From NCBI GenBank assembly GCA_047600805.1, contig JASGKG010000001.1, positions 3,720,001 through 3,784,000 on the forward strand: 64,000 nucleotides of DNA, given 5' to 3'. Each line of letters starts with the position of its first letter. Positions within the stretch are counted from its first letter, which is position 1. Of the stretch, positions 34,401 through 44,000 are shown one piece after another. This DNA comes from JADKHC01 sp047600805. Its GTDB lineage: Bacteria; Verrucomicrobiota; Verrucomicrobiia; Opitutales; Opitutaceae. The translations under genes and the position numbers were made by a program. The notes beneath the pieces are model-generated. The model was given only the letters and a program-made list of their open reading frames with translations, made no database searches and was not told the origin of the DNA.

Positions 34401-36107
34401 ATGGCCCTCAGTTTCAAGCTGAACACGGATAATAAGGGAACCGGCAGCCGCATCGTCAGCACGATCTTCTTCGGAATGTTCCTGCTCGCGGGACTCGCGG
34501 CGGAGATATTTGTCGTCGGCCTCGTGGCAAAAAGTTTGTCCACGCAAGGGTGGACTCAAGCGGAGGCCGTGATCATCACAGCAGAGGTCAAACCGCCCCG
34601 TGGCAGCGACGACAGTCCGGTGCTCCATCTTGGTTACACCTACAAATTTAGAGGTGATACAAGGGTAGGCAAACGCATCAAAGTCGGATCGGAGGCGTGG
34701 GAAAGTTCCGACGCCTATCGGCTCGCCGAGCGCTATCATCCCGGCGCCGTGGTGCCGTGTTGGGTCAATCCGCATCAGCCGGCGGACTCCATTCTCGTGC
34801 GAGAGAGCAGGTGGATACTTCTGGTCCCCTTGTTTCCGTTGATTTTTGCCTCAATCGGCGGGATCGGCATTTGGTCGACTTGGCGGAAAAAGAAATCTCC
34901 AGCGGGAGGCGACCAGCCCATCTCAGCTCGCTCCGCCGGCAAGGCGCAGCAAAAGATTTGGCTCCTCTTCTTCCTATTTGGGATATTTCTCCTGGTGGGT
35001 CTTGGCGGCACCTACGGGCTGCTTGTACGTCCGCTCCTGAGAATTTCGGCCGCTAAAAATTGGCCGGAAGCGCCCTGCGAAGTCGTTTCAAGCCGGGTTC
35101 AATCCCACTCGAGCGACGATGGCACAACCTACAGCGTCGATATCGTCTACCGGTACACGTTCAACAACCACTCGTTCACCTCCAATCGGTACAATTTCAT
35201 GACCGGTTCTTCCAGCGGCTACGAAGGAAAAGCCTCGATCGTGCGAAAATTTCCTCCCGGCACGCAGACCGTGTGTTTCGTGAACCCCGCCGATCCTCAG
35301 GACTCCGTCCTCAGCCGTGCGATTTCCCCAGCAATTTGGTTCGGGCTCATTCCCATGATCTTCGCCCTGGTGGGTGGCGGCGGACTTGTTTTTGCACTTC
35401 GCTCCCGCAAGAACTCGACCTCGACGTTTTGGGCGTCTCCCTCCGGCTCTACGGGTTCCTCAGCCACAGCCGGTGTGACCATCGCAACCACCGCGGGGCC
35501 AAAAACCCTGGCGCCGGCGCTGACGCGGCGAGCAAAGCTGATCGGGCTGACGATCTTCGCCGTTTTCTGGAACGGCATCGTCGGAGTATTTGTGTACAAC
35601 ATCTTCGACTCCAGGTCTTCGGGTTTTAGTTGGTTCGGTGCGCTCTTTCTCGTGCCCTTCGTCGCGGTGGGCTTGGGGGTGATCGGCGGCGTATTTTACT
35701 ATCTGATGGCGTTGTTCAACCCGCGGCCGACTATCACCGTCAGCACGGACGTCGCCCATCCCGGTGATCACGTCGAGCTCACGTGGGAATTGTCAGGCAA
35801 TACACAAAAGTTGCGCCGTCTTCAGATTTCGTTTGTCGGGCAAGAAGAAGCGACCTACCGGCGCGGCACCAGCACGAGCACTGACAAGGAAGTGTTCCAC
35901 CGTAGTCTGTTGGCGGATACCGCCGATCCGGCCGCTTTTCCCAGTGGCAAGATTCGTTTCCAACTTCCGAACGGCCTCATGCACTCTTTTCGCTCGGCCA
36001 ACAACAAGGTCGTCTGGATGCTGAACGTCTACGGCGACATCCCGCGATGGCCTGACATCAAGGACGAATATCCCTTCACCGTCGCGCCGCTCCCTCTAAA
36101 AAAATGA
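34401..36107 (+). CDS. Membrane protein with two DUF3592 domains and an arrestin-like C-terminus
   Basis: 568 residues from ATG 34401 (MALSFKLNTDNKGTGS); the frame itself begins at 34284. Six membrane helices include STIFFGMFLLAGLAAEIFVV, IWLLFFLFGIFLLVGLGGTY and AIWFGLIPMIFALVGGGG. The two extracytoplasmic stretches between helix pairs are DUF3592 copies, each ending in the 'YHPG..V.CWVNP' pattern (ERYHPGAVVPCWVNPHQPAD; VRKFPPGTQTVCFVNPADPQ). The last ~130 residues form a soluble beta domain (VAHPGDHVELTWELSGN) of arrestin/SpoOM-like appearance. Function unknown. Coupled to the next gene by an ATGA overlap. Confidence 0.82.
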   Translation: MALSFKLNTDNKGTGSRIVSTIFFGMFLLAGLAAEIFVVGLVAKSLSTQGWTQAEAVIITAEVKPPRGSDDSPVLHLGYTYKFRGDTRVGKRIKVGSEAWESSDAYRLAERYHPGAVVPCWVNPHQPADSILVRESRWILLVPLFPLIFASIGGIGIWSTWRKKKSPAGGDQPISARSAGKAQQKIWLLFFLFGIFLLVGLGGTYGLLVRPLLRISAAKNWPEAPCEVVSSRVQSHSSDDGTTYSVDIVYRYTFNNHSFTSNRYNFMTGSSSGYEGKASIVRKFPPGTQTVCFVNPADPQDSVLSRAISPAIWFGLIPMIFALVGGGGLVFALRSRKNSTSTFWASPSGSTGSSATAGVTIATTAGPKTLAPALTRRAKLIGLTIFAVFWNGIVGVFVYNIFDSRSSGFSWFGALFLVPFVAVGLGVIGGVFYYLMALFNPRPTITVSTDVAHPGDHVELTWELSGNTQKLRRLQISFVGQEEATYRRGTSTSTDKEVFHRSLLADTADPAAFPSGKIRFQLPNGLMHSFRSANNKVVWMLNVYGDIPRWPDIKDEYPFTVAPLPLKK

Positions 36108-36484
36108 ACAACGACGAACTCGGCCTTTTTCTCAAAGACGACCGGACCGCTTACAAACCGGGTGACACGCTGGAGCTTTCGGTGTTGTGGGCGCTGCAAA
36201 AAACACCGTCTTCAATCGAAGTGCGTTTGTTTTGGTACACTCGCGGCAAGGGCACCGAAGATGTCGAGATCGTCGCGACGACGCCGCTTGCGCCCGCGGC
36301 GGCGGGCGAGACCAAGCTCAACTTTGTTCTGCCCGAAGCGCCGTACTCCTTTTCCGGGCGGCTCGTTTCGTTGTCGTGGGCGGTCGAGCTGGTTGTCGAG
36401 CCGGGCAGCCGATCCACGCGCTGTGATATTACGATGAGCCCTACGGGCGGAGAGGTGCTGCTCATCATGAATCCACCGTCGTAA
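36104..36484 (+). CDS. Small soluble beta-sandwich protein (arrestin-like), function unknown
   Basis: 126 residues with no signal peptide or membrane helix. The pattern DRTAYKPGDTLELSVLWALQ parallels the soluble C-terminus of the preceding gene, so the two may share a fold (inference from similar phrase spacing). It overlaps that gene by four bases and is followed after 22 bp by the ATPase gene. No enzyme motif was seen. Confidence 0.7.
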   Translation: MNNDELGLFLKDDRTAYKPGDTLELSVLWALQKTPSSIEVRLFWYTRGKGTEDVEIVATTPLAPAAAGETKLNFVLPEAPYSFSGRLVSLSWAVELVVEPGSRSTRCDITMSPTGGEVLLIMNPPS

Positions 36485-36506
36485 AGCGAAGGTCTTAAGT
36501 GTTTCG

Positions 36507-37073
36507 ATGCTCGCCCGGGAAAATCCTTTCGCCTCCGCACACGTCCTGCAGGAGCGCTACCGCTTCGATGAGGCGGCTTGGGCCAATTTGGAGGAAAAAT
36601 TGCGCCGCCTCCGAGGTCGCGGTGCTTTGGTGGGCCCGAAAGGTTTTGGCAAAACAACCCTGCTGGAGGATTTAGCGGCTCGCCTCCGTCGCCAGGGTTA
36701 TCGCACGACGATCATTAGGCTCAGCGAAGAGGCTCCGCGGCTGCCAGCAAAGTTTGACGCGGGGTTTTTCCGCAAGCTGGGCGAAATTGATGCTGTCTTT
36801 CTGGACGGCGCCGAACAGTTGTCGCTTTTAGGCTGGTTGGGCTTCAAACGACGCACTCGCCACGCCGGCGCCGTCATCGTCACAACACACCGGGAAGGAC
36901 GGTTCCCCGTTTTGCACCGGTGCCAGACCTCGCCCGCCCTTCTTCAAGAGCTGGTGTCTTCGCTCGGTGAAAAACTTTCATACGAAGCAGCCCGCGCTCT
37001 GCATGCGCGTCACCGCGGGAACATTCGAGAGGCACTCCGAAGCCTTTATGACGTTTACGCAGAAAAAATTTAG
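36507..37073 (+). CDS. P-loop NTPase (AAA/STAND-like), single domain
   Basis: 188 residues. Walker A is GPKGFGKTT (43-51) and Walker B is DAVFLDGAEQ (D95-Q104; D100 is the key acid). A GNIREALRSLYDVY element near the C-terminus resembles the helical lid of ExeA-type and MNS-type ATPases. It is shorter than most AAA proteins and has no second domain. The neighbours suggest a membrane-associated role, but a substrate cannot be named. Confidence 0.8.
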   Translation: MLARENPFASAHVLQERYRFDEAAWANLEEKLRRLRGRGALVGPKGFGKTTLLEDLAARLRRQGYRTTIIRLSEEAPRLPAKFDAGFFRKLGEIDAVFLDGAEQLSLLGWLGFKRRTRHAGAVIVTTHREGRFPVLHRCQTSPALLQELVSSLGEKLSYEAARALHARHRGNIREALRSLYDVYAEKI

Positions 37074-37116
37074 CGTTCCGCTTTCCTCCGAGCGGCGTCC
37101 CGTTTAGTTGTAGAAA

Positions 37117-37698
37117 ATGGATTCTTATCAAAAAGCACGCGAGTTGATCGACACCGCCCACTCAGCGGATCCGAAAAGAACCCGCGACGGTCAACCCGCC
37201 GAACTCCTCTACGCTGAAAACATGGAGCGCTGGGTGGTGCGGGTGGTGCCTGACGCTTCGCCGGTTCTCCGCCTCGCCGCACGCTGTCAGCATCTCGAAC
37301 GTTGGTCCGTGCCGCGCGCGAGCTTCCCGATGGACAAACTCGGTTACCACGCCTGGCGGAAATCGCTCTACAAAAAACAGGCCGAGCGCACCCGCGAGCT
37401 GCTGCTGCAAGCGGGTTTGACCGCAGCAGAGGCCGATGAGGCCGCCGTGTGGGTTTCAAAAACAGGTCTCAAAACCAATCCCGGCACCCAAGCACTCGAA
37501 GATGCGGCCTGCCTGGTTTTTCTCGAAACCGAAATCGCTGAGTTTGCCACGCTGCACCCCGACTACACGCGGGACAAATACATCGATATCATTCGCAAAA
37601 CTTGGCGCAAAATGAGTCCGCGCGCCCAAGAACTCGCGTCCACGATCGCATTGCCGCCGGACATCGCAGCTTTGGTGCAAGCGGCGACGACCGCTTAG
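37117..37698 (+). CDS. DUF4202-family protein
   Basis: 193 residues matching the DUF4202 pattern: ARELIDTAHSADPKRTRDGQ, LRLAARCQHLERWSVPRASF, YHAWRKSLYKKQAERTRELL, DAACLVFLETEIAEFATLHP. Several conserved His, Glu and Asp residues in helices suggest a metal-dependent, HD-like enzyme, but no activity is known for the family. It starts 43 bp after the ATPase gene on the same strand. Confidence 0.88.
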   Translation: MDSYQKARELIDTAHSADPKRTRDGQPAELLYAENMERWVVRVVPDASPVLRLAARCQHLERWSVPRASFPMDKLGYHAWRKSLYKKQAERTRELLLQAGLTAAEADEAAVWVSKTGLKTNPGTQALEDAACLVFLETEIAEFATLHPDYTRDKYIDIIRKTWRKMSPRAQELASTIALPPDIAALVQAATTA

Positions 37699-37776
37699 CC
37701 TCGCCCTCGACGCGGATATTTCCGCTTTTTTTGTGCGTTTCCATCGGCAGCGGCTGTAACTTGATGAGCCACCGCC

Positions 37777-39375
37777 ATGGATGATATCGCATTGCTTCGC
37801 GAATACGCTGAGAGAGGTTCCGAGCCCGCCTTCAGGCGCTTGGTGGAATTGCACATCGATCTGGTTTACACCGCCGCCCTTCGCCGAACCTTCGGCGATC
37901 CTCATCGAGCGCAGGAGATAACCCAAATGGTTTTCACCGATCTCGCGCGGAAAGCCAGTCAGCTTCAAAAGCACAACCTGCTTGTCGGCTGGTTGCACCG
38001 GAGCACGCAATGGGCGGCATCAAATCTCCGACGTACCGAACAACGAAGAATCACCAACGAACTGGCCGCAGCTAAAGAACAGCAGATTTCCAAACCGGAT
38101 CTGGCCGTCGACTGGCAGCAAATTTCCCCGCTGCTCGACACGGCTCTCGATCAACTCAGTGAAGCAGATCGCGATGCCGTGTTGCTCCGGTATTTCGAAA
38201 ACAAATCTTTCGCCGAGATAGGCGAACGGCTCCGGCTCTCCGAAAATGCCGCACGGATGCGCGTCGAGCGCGCTCTGGACAAACTTCAAACGAGCCTGGC
38301 CAAGGGTGGAATTACTTCCACCGCTGCCGCGCTCGCCATTGCCCTGGCGCAAAACGCCGTGGCAGCCACACCTTCGGGTGTCGCCTCTGCAATAACCACC
38401 GCGGCACTTGGTGGCGTCGCGGGCGGAGGCGGCACCTTGGGTGCGCTCTATTTTATGACCAAGTTACAGCTCACTGCGTTCGGCCTGCTCGCGATCGGGC
38501 TGACGGTAGGACTCTCATTGCAGCTTCGCTACAATCATGAGCTAGAGACAAAACTGAGCCAGCTTCAACAGCAACAAAAGGGAGCTGAAACGACTGCCTC
38601 TGACATTCACGCCCAAATCATCGCTCAAGAATCGCGACTGAAACAGCTCGAGGCCGTGCTCGCTGCGCGTACCCCGCAACTCACTTCGGAGCAGCAAGAA
38701 CGCGTGCGTCTCGATACCGTCGTACGCAAGGGTGAGCTCGACTGGAACTACGCGATGCTCTTCAGGCGCCTGAAACTGCCCGCCTACGTACTCGACAAAT
38801 TTAAGGAGCTGATTGTGGAGCGTAACCAGGCAGTCTATGACGCGTTCAAACTGGCCAGGAACCAAGGGGTAGAAACATATTCTTCGGACGAAGAGATCCG
38901 GATCAGTCAGAGCGGCACGGAGGAAATTGACGGGCGCATCGCGGCTCTGATCGGTGCGGAAAAATACGGGCAGTTTCGCGAATGGACCGATCTGCAACCT
39001 TACATCCAATGGGCGCGCTCTCTTACAACAGACGAGGGTGCCTACGTTAAAGGCGCCGAGGCCATCGCTGCGATGGATGCTCAAGTCATGAAAATTGCCA
39101 CGACCTGCAAAACGGTTTCTCCAGAATACTTGGACGCTCTGTTCCAAGCAAACGGCTGGCCGGTAGACTGTCCGCCCAAGCTAAAAGAGGCGCTAGCCAA
39201 GGAGCTGCCAGCAGAAACGATGGCTCAGTTTCTGGACAACGAGGCGCTCAACGCCACACGACGAAAAATGCTCGAGTTCGCGCGCGACGCTGCACTTCGG
39301 GGCAAGGTGAAACTCTCCAAGAACTCCGCCAAAGACTATCCAGCGACGAACGCCCAATCCCTGCCGAGCAAATGA
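37777..39375 (+). CDS. Membrane-anchored ECF RNA polymerase sigma factor with coiled-coil and C-terminal extension
   Basis: 532 residues. Sigma region 2 (~10-75; DLVYTAALRRTFGDPHRAQE) and region 4 (~115-175; DRDAVLLRYFENKSFAEIGE) are normal for the class. An Ala/Gly-rich linker and one membrane helix (~230-250; LTAFGLLAIGLTVGLSLQL) follow. Next come a coiled coil (~250-310; ELETKLSQLQQQQKGAETTA) and an alpha-helical C-terminal domain with IAALIGAEKYGQFREWTDLQ. The following gene overlaps it by four bases and carries a similar block, so the two products probably interact through the envelope-side domains. No standard anti-sigma gene is adjacent. Confidence 0.85.
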   Translation: MDDIALLREYAERGSEPAFRRLVELHIDLVYTAALRRTFGDPHRAQEITQMVFTDLARKASQLQKHNLLVGWLHRSTQWAASNLRRTEQRRITNELAAAKEQQISKPDLAVDWQQISPLLDTALDQLSEADRDAVLLRYFENKSFAEIGERLRLSENAARMRVERALDKLQTSLAKGGITSTAAALAIALAQNAVAATPSGVASAITTAALGGVAGGGGTLGALYFMTKLQLTAFGLLAIGLTVGLSLQLRYNHELETKLSQLQQQQKGAETTASDIHAQIIAQESRLKQLEAVLAARTPQLTSEQQERVRLDTVVRKGELDWNYAMLFRRLKLPAYVLDKFKELIVERNQAVYDAFKLARNQGVETYSSDEEIRISQSGTEEIDGRIAALIGAEKYGQFREWTDLQPYIQWARSLTTDEGAYVKGAEAIAAMDAQVMKIATTCKTVSPEYLDALFQANGWPVDCPPKLKEALAKELPAETMAQFLDNEALNATRRKMLEFARDAALRGKVKLSKNSAKDYPATNAQSLPSK

Positions 39376-40421
39376 AAATAAACCTTTCGAAATCGGTAAT
39401 CATTACTCTGGCCTTCGTATCCGCCGGGTCAGGAGCTCTCTGGTTTCAGGATCGAAATACACGAGACGTTTTGAGAGCGAGCATTGCGAATGTTGAAAAA
39501 GAACTCGCCTCGTCCACTAGCCGCCAAGCAGAGCAACGATCAGATCTCGAACGTATAAATTCCGCGGTCGTCGCGAAGGAGCAGGCGGTCCGTGCGTCCC
39601 CTGAAACCCTCGAAGCCAGCCGGACCGCCGCGACTCTCGCCGTTATTAACCAAATTCGCGCCAAACGTCAGGTGAAGCCAACTCAAGCTAAACAGAAGCC
39701 ACCCCCAATGGGACCCAATGGCCAGCTATTTCCCGACCTTTTGAAGGATCCCGAATACAGCAAACTCTATGTGAGTTTCGAAGCACAACTAATAAGAAGC
39801 GGCTATGCACCCGAGTTTCGTCAACTCGGGCTCAACGAGGCAGAGGCAGAGAAAGCCGTGGCAATTTTGGCGGAGGACAGGGTTGCTGTTGAAGAGTTTC
39901 GGGCATTGAGCGGCGGCAGAACCACGGCTGACTTCACGAAGCAACAAGCAGCGCTCACCGACAAACAGCTGCTAGAGCTGATGGGAGAAGAACGCTTTCA
40001 GAAATGGAAAACCCTTACTGAGGTCCACGAGTCCGCAGCGCCGACTGAAACGGTCACCCTGGCCAGCGGTGTCACGATCACACGCACGGGTCTTCCAAGA
40101 GAAGCTCTCGTTTCTCAGGCAAGCAGCTATCTCACGGGGAAATTAGGCCTTCGACTGAGCTATTCCGAAACCCCGCTGCAAAAAGAACAGGCTGATCGTT
40201 TAGCCGAAGCACTCGTCAGCCAAGCCTCGGGAGAGCCCCTGTACATCTACCGCACAATGTTCATGTTCACAGATAGCTTTGTTGAGCAGGCTAAATCCAT
40301 TCTAACTCCCACACAGGTCCAAGCACTACGCGAGTTTCAAGCCGAACAAGAGGCTAGCAACAAACGCAGCAAGCTTCCAAAATCCTCGGAGCTGCCGCGT
40401 AACCAAACGCCGAAATCGTAA
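39372..40421 (+). CDS. Membrane-anchored coiled-coil protein, partner of the preceding sigma factor
   Basis: 349 residues. A short N-terminal helix (~9-26, SVIITLAFVSAGSGALWFQD) is followed by a coiled coil (~30-75) and a helical domain. The block LTDKQLLELMGEERFQKWKT parallels IAALIGAEKYGQFREW of the sigma protein encoded just before, and the end LTPTQVQALREFQAEQEAS also fits that domain type. It begins inside the sigma stop codon (ATGA). A duplicated sensory or anti-sigma partner is a reasonable inference; no family was recognised. Confidence 0.75.
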   Translation: MKINLSKSVIITLAFVSAGSGALWFQDRNTRDVLRASIANVEKELASSTSRQAEQRSDLERINSAVVAKEQAVRASPETLEASRTAATLAVINQIRAKRQVKPTQAKQKPPPMGPNGQLFPDLLKDPEYSKLYVSFEAQLIRSGYAPEFRQLGLNEAEAEKAVAILAEDRVAVEEFRALSGGRTTADFTKQQAALTDKQLLELMGEERFQKWKTLTEVHESAAPTETVTLASGVTITRTGLPREALVSQASSYLTGKLGLRLSYSETPLQKEQADRLAEALVSQASGEPLYIYRTMFMFTDSFVEQAKSILTPTQVQALREFQAEQEASNKRSKLPKSSELPRNQTPKS

Positions 40422-40556
40422 ATCGTTTGCGGCGCCGCGACACTGAATCGCTGTAAAAGGTTACACTCGTCACAGAAATTTTTCGTTTTTTCTCCGGCGC
40501 ATTTCCGAAACCAAGCGGAAGATTTCTGCGTCTGGGCGGATATAACCAAATCCGCC

Positions 40557-40748
40557 ATGAATGACATGTTTTACTTCCGCCTTGTGATCGCGACCGTTTT
40601 TGCCGGCGTTCTGCTCGCCGTGTTCGATCCCTCCAACCGTGCCACTTCGGTCGCCGCAAATACGGCAGACGTGCCAACCGCCGCCGTTTCTGCCTCTCCC
40701 ACAACGGTGACGCCGGCCAGCAGTCCGTCTTTGGCCTCAGCGTCGTAA
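40557..40748 (+). CDS. Possible small membrane-anchored or secreted peptide
   Basis: 63 residues: a hydrophobic N-terminal segment (YFRLVIATVFAGVLLAVFD) followed by a low-complexity Ala/Ser/Thr/Pro tail (SASPTTVTPASSPSLASAS). The layout is that of a small exported protein. No strong ribosome site precedes the ATG, and the composition could arise by chance in GC-rich DNA. Confidence 0.4.
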   Translation: MNDMFYFRLVIATVFAGVLLAVFDPSNRATSVAANTADVPTAAVSASPTTVTPASSPSLASAS

Positions 40749-40960
40749 GTCCCAGACCGCACCTTTTCGGTCTCGGTGCTTATGGTCATCCACTTTGCAC
40801 TTTCCGACCTTCACAGGTCATCAACCCGCCGTCACAGAACTCTCACCCTGGGCGGCGGCTCAATCTAAGCTGATAATCTACAGCGACATGACTACACACT
40901 CGAGGCAGCCCCGGACGGAGTTGCTAAACGTACGGCAGGGTTGCTTTGGCCTAGGGGTAA

Positions 40961-40987
40961 CCCTCTAAAGATCCCAAATTGAGGGTT
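40961..40987 (+). promoter_or_regulatory. Palindromic motif before the hybrid kinase gene
   Basis: Reads CCCT, TCTAAAG-type spacer, ATCCC, AAATT, GAGGGTT. It shares the 27-bp layout of the site at 12698-12724. Just upstream is another near-palindrome, AGGGGTAACCCT (40953-40964). Its place 78 bp before the kinase ATG fits a regulator site for that gene. Confidence 0.45.
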
Positions 40988-41064
40988 TTTCGCATCTCAA
41001 GCATCTCCTTGGGTGGTCCGATGTTAGGGACAACACCTGCGGCTCATCGCGACCGTAGGCAAAA

Positions 41065-44000
41065 ATGCCCGCCCGTCCACGTTCTCCCTTTTCGTTTTTC
41101 CTTCACATCAGACTATTTCTAGCAGCAAGCGCCTGGATCGTCCTGATGGTTGGGGGCCTGCGTGCCCAACAAGCGGCCGAACCACAGATCATCACCACTA
41201 TCAACGGGCTGTGGACCTTGTCCGATGCAGAGAAAATCACTCCTCAGCGCATCAAACTGGATTTGTTCGTTTCGTACTACGACCCCGAGTGGAACTTGTT
41301 ATGGGGTGAATGCGACGGCGCGCCCGGTTACATCCAGGCCGCTCCCGTGCCCCTCCCGATCAAATCCGGACAGCGCTATCTGATCGAAGGCAAGGTGGTG
41401 CAGAGTAAAGGACTCTCCCCGGACCTCGTCACGTTTACCCCGTTACCGCCCCCTCAGGTCACGCCACAGACCGCCAAGGTCCCGTTCGACAAGCCCGAAT
41501 ACAACAGTCGGCTCGTCACCGTCGAAGGTTACGTGAACCACGTGGGTGACGTCACCAATCACCATTGGCGGTTGGAGTTGATTGCGGAAGGTGGTCATTC
41601 GGTGACGTGTAACATTTGGCACGACGCTCCTGGCTACGTGCCCTTCGCGGAAGACACCATTGTCCAGGCCACAGGTGTGTTTCTTTATCAGGTGGATCCG
41701 TCGGGTCTGAAAGACAGCGTTTTCTTATGGGTCAGCGACGTCTCAAAAGTGCGCACCCTCGGCACGCTCAAGGACGACCCGCGATTCAAAGCGCCCGTCA
41801 CCCCGATCGAAAAACTTCCTCGCACGCATAAAGATGAACTGATTCGGGTGGCAGGAATCATACGTCGGTACACGCCCGGACAACAACTCACGATCCGCGA
41901 CGAGACCGGGCAGCTGGAGCTTAAAACCCTCCAAAACCGCTCGGCCAAAGTGGGCGATCGCGTCGAAGCTGTCGGCTACTCGTGGATCAATGGCACCGAG
42001 TGGACGCTGCGCAACGGACTGTTTCGGGTGCTTGAGAGCGCAGGTTTGCCCGTGACAGACGACAGCTCCGCCAAGCTCCGCGTGATCGAGCAAGCACTCG
42101 AGCTGTCGCCGCACAAGGCCAACCAAGGTCTGCCAGTGCAGTTTCGCGGTGGCGTGCTTTGGTCGCATGCGGCTGCGCCTTTTTTCATCATAAAGGACCC
42201 GAGCGGCGGCATCACCGTCTACAGAAATAATCTCGACGAAGCTCCGCCTGCGGTTGCCAGCGACGTGATCGTCGAAGGCGTCACCGTGGCGGGACCTTTC
42301 ACGCCCGCTGTGACTGCGCGAAGGGTGGACGTCGCAGGCACCGTGACCATCCCGGAGGCAAAACCAGTCACACTGGACCAAGCCATGACCGGCGTGGAAG
42401 AAAACCACTGGGTGGAAATGAGTGGTTATCTTCGCGCCGCAAAAACGGAGGGAGAATGGACCCTTTTGGAACTCACCACCTCGGCCGGCGAGTTCCGGGC
42501 CAAACTACCCGCAAGCGCCAATTTGGCCAAATCTGTCGGCGGCACCGTGCGTGTGCAGGGCGTCTGTACCGCCGTCGCGAATGACAAGCGCCAGCTGACC
42601 GGCATCCTGCTTCTGGTGCCTTGGGACTATTATGTGCAAGTCGACGAGGAGCCCCCGACCGATCCTTTCAGCGTTCCCCAACGGACAATCGCGAGCCTTC
42701 GGCAATATACCACTTACGAGCAACTCAACCGGCGTATCCGACTTACGGGTACAGTCCTCCACCATTCGGTGGGAAATTACATTTTGATCCACGATGAGTC
42801 AGACGGTTTGTTGGTCCTGAGCCGTTCAGACGAACGTTTGTCACCCGGCGATCAGGTCGAGGTGGCGGGTTTCCCCGGACGCCAGGCAGGGCGTTTGGTG
42901 CTTCGCGAAGCGGTCCACCGCAAAATTGCCTCGGGCGCCGAGCCCACACCCTTGCGCTTACTCAACCCGGAGCTGGTGACGTCCGAGTTGGATGGCCAGC
43001 TGGTCACGATCACCGGAACGCTGGTCGATTGGAACATTCGCAACAACAACGTCCATTTCGCGCTGCAGTTGCGCGATCGCATTTTTGAAGCAGTTCTCGA
43101 TCAAGGATCGCAGAATTTTGCCCCTGATACCTGGTTGCGTGGCAGCCAGATGCGGGTGACGGGCGTCTACGGTACCGAATACGACGAGTACGGCAAACCT
43201 CGCAACTACCACCTCCAACTCAGAACGCGAAAAGACATTCTGGTCATCAGCGAACCACCTTGGTGGACCATGGCCCACGCGCTCACCGTTGTCGGGATCA
43301 CCTGCGGCGGCATTTTTTTGGCGATCGTCTGGGTTTTCGCCCTTCGGCGTCGCGTCAAGCGCCAGACCGTACAGATTCGCCTTCAGCTCGAGAAGGAAGC
43401 TCACTTGGAGGCGCAGTACCGCGAAATTTTCGAGTCGGCCAGCGACTTCATTTTCACGATCGATCTTAACGGCCGGTTCACCTCCTTCAATGCTGCAGGA
43501 GAAAAGCTCACCGGGTTCCCGAGGGAGCGCGCGTTGCAAATGTACTTCCGCGATCTCTTGCTGCCGGAAGAAGTGGGCCAGATGCCGCTGCTGGCGTTGA
43601 AACCCGACAACGAAGAAGCCGTGACTTTTCAGAGCCGTTTCAAAACAAACGGAGGCAACATTCGTTGGGTGGAAACCAGCATGCAGTTGATCACGAAGGC
43701 CGGTCAGCCCGCCGGCATGCTCGGCGTGGTGCGCGACATCACCGAACGCAAGCAGATCGAAGAAACATTGCGGCAGGCGCGCGACACCGCGGAAGCCACC
43801 ACCCGGGCAAAGAGCGCTTTTCTGGCCAACATGAGCCATGAAATCCGCACGCCGATGAACGGCGTGATCGGCATGAGCAACCTTCTGCTAGACACAAAGC
43901 TGACGCGTGAGCAAACGGAGATCGCCGAAACGGTCAAACACAGCGCAGAATCGCTCCTCACCATCCTGAACGACATCCTCGATTTTTCCAAAATCGAAGC

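Larger units (their letters stand above)
40422..41064. other. Region between the sigma-partner gene and the large hybrid kinase
   Basis: About 640 bp. It contains one possible small gene (40557-40748) and a palindromic motif (40961-40987) 78 bp before the kinase start. The remaining ~200 bp (40749-40950) show nothing recognisable. Confidence 0.5.
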
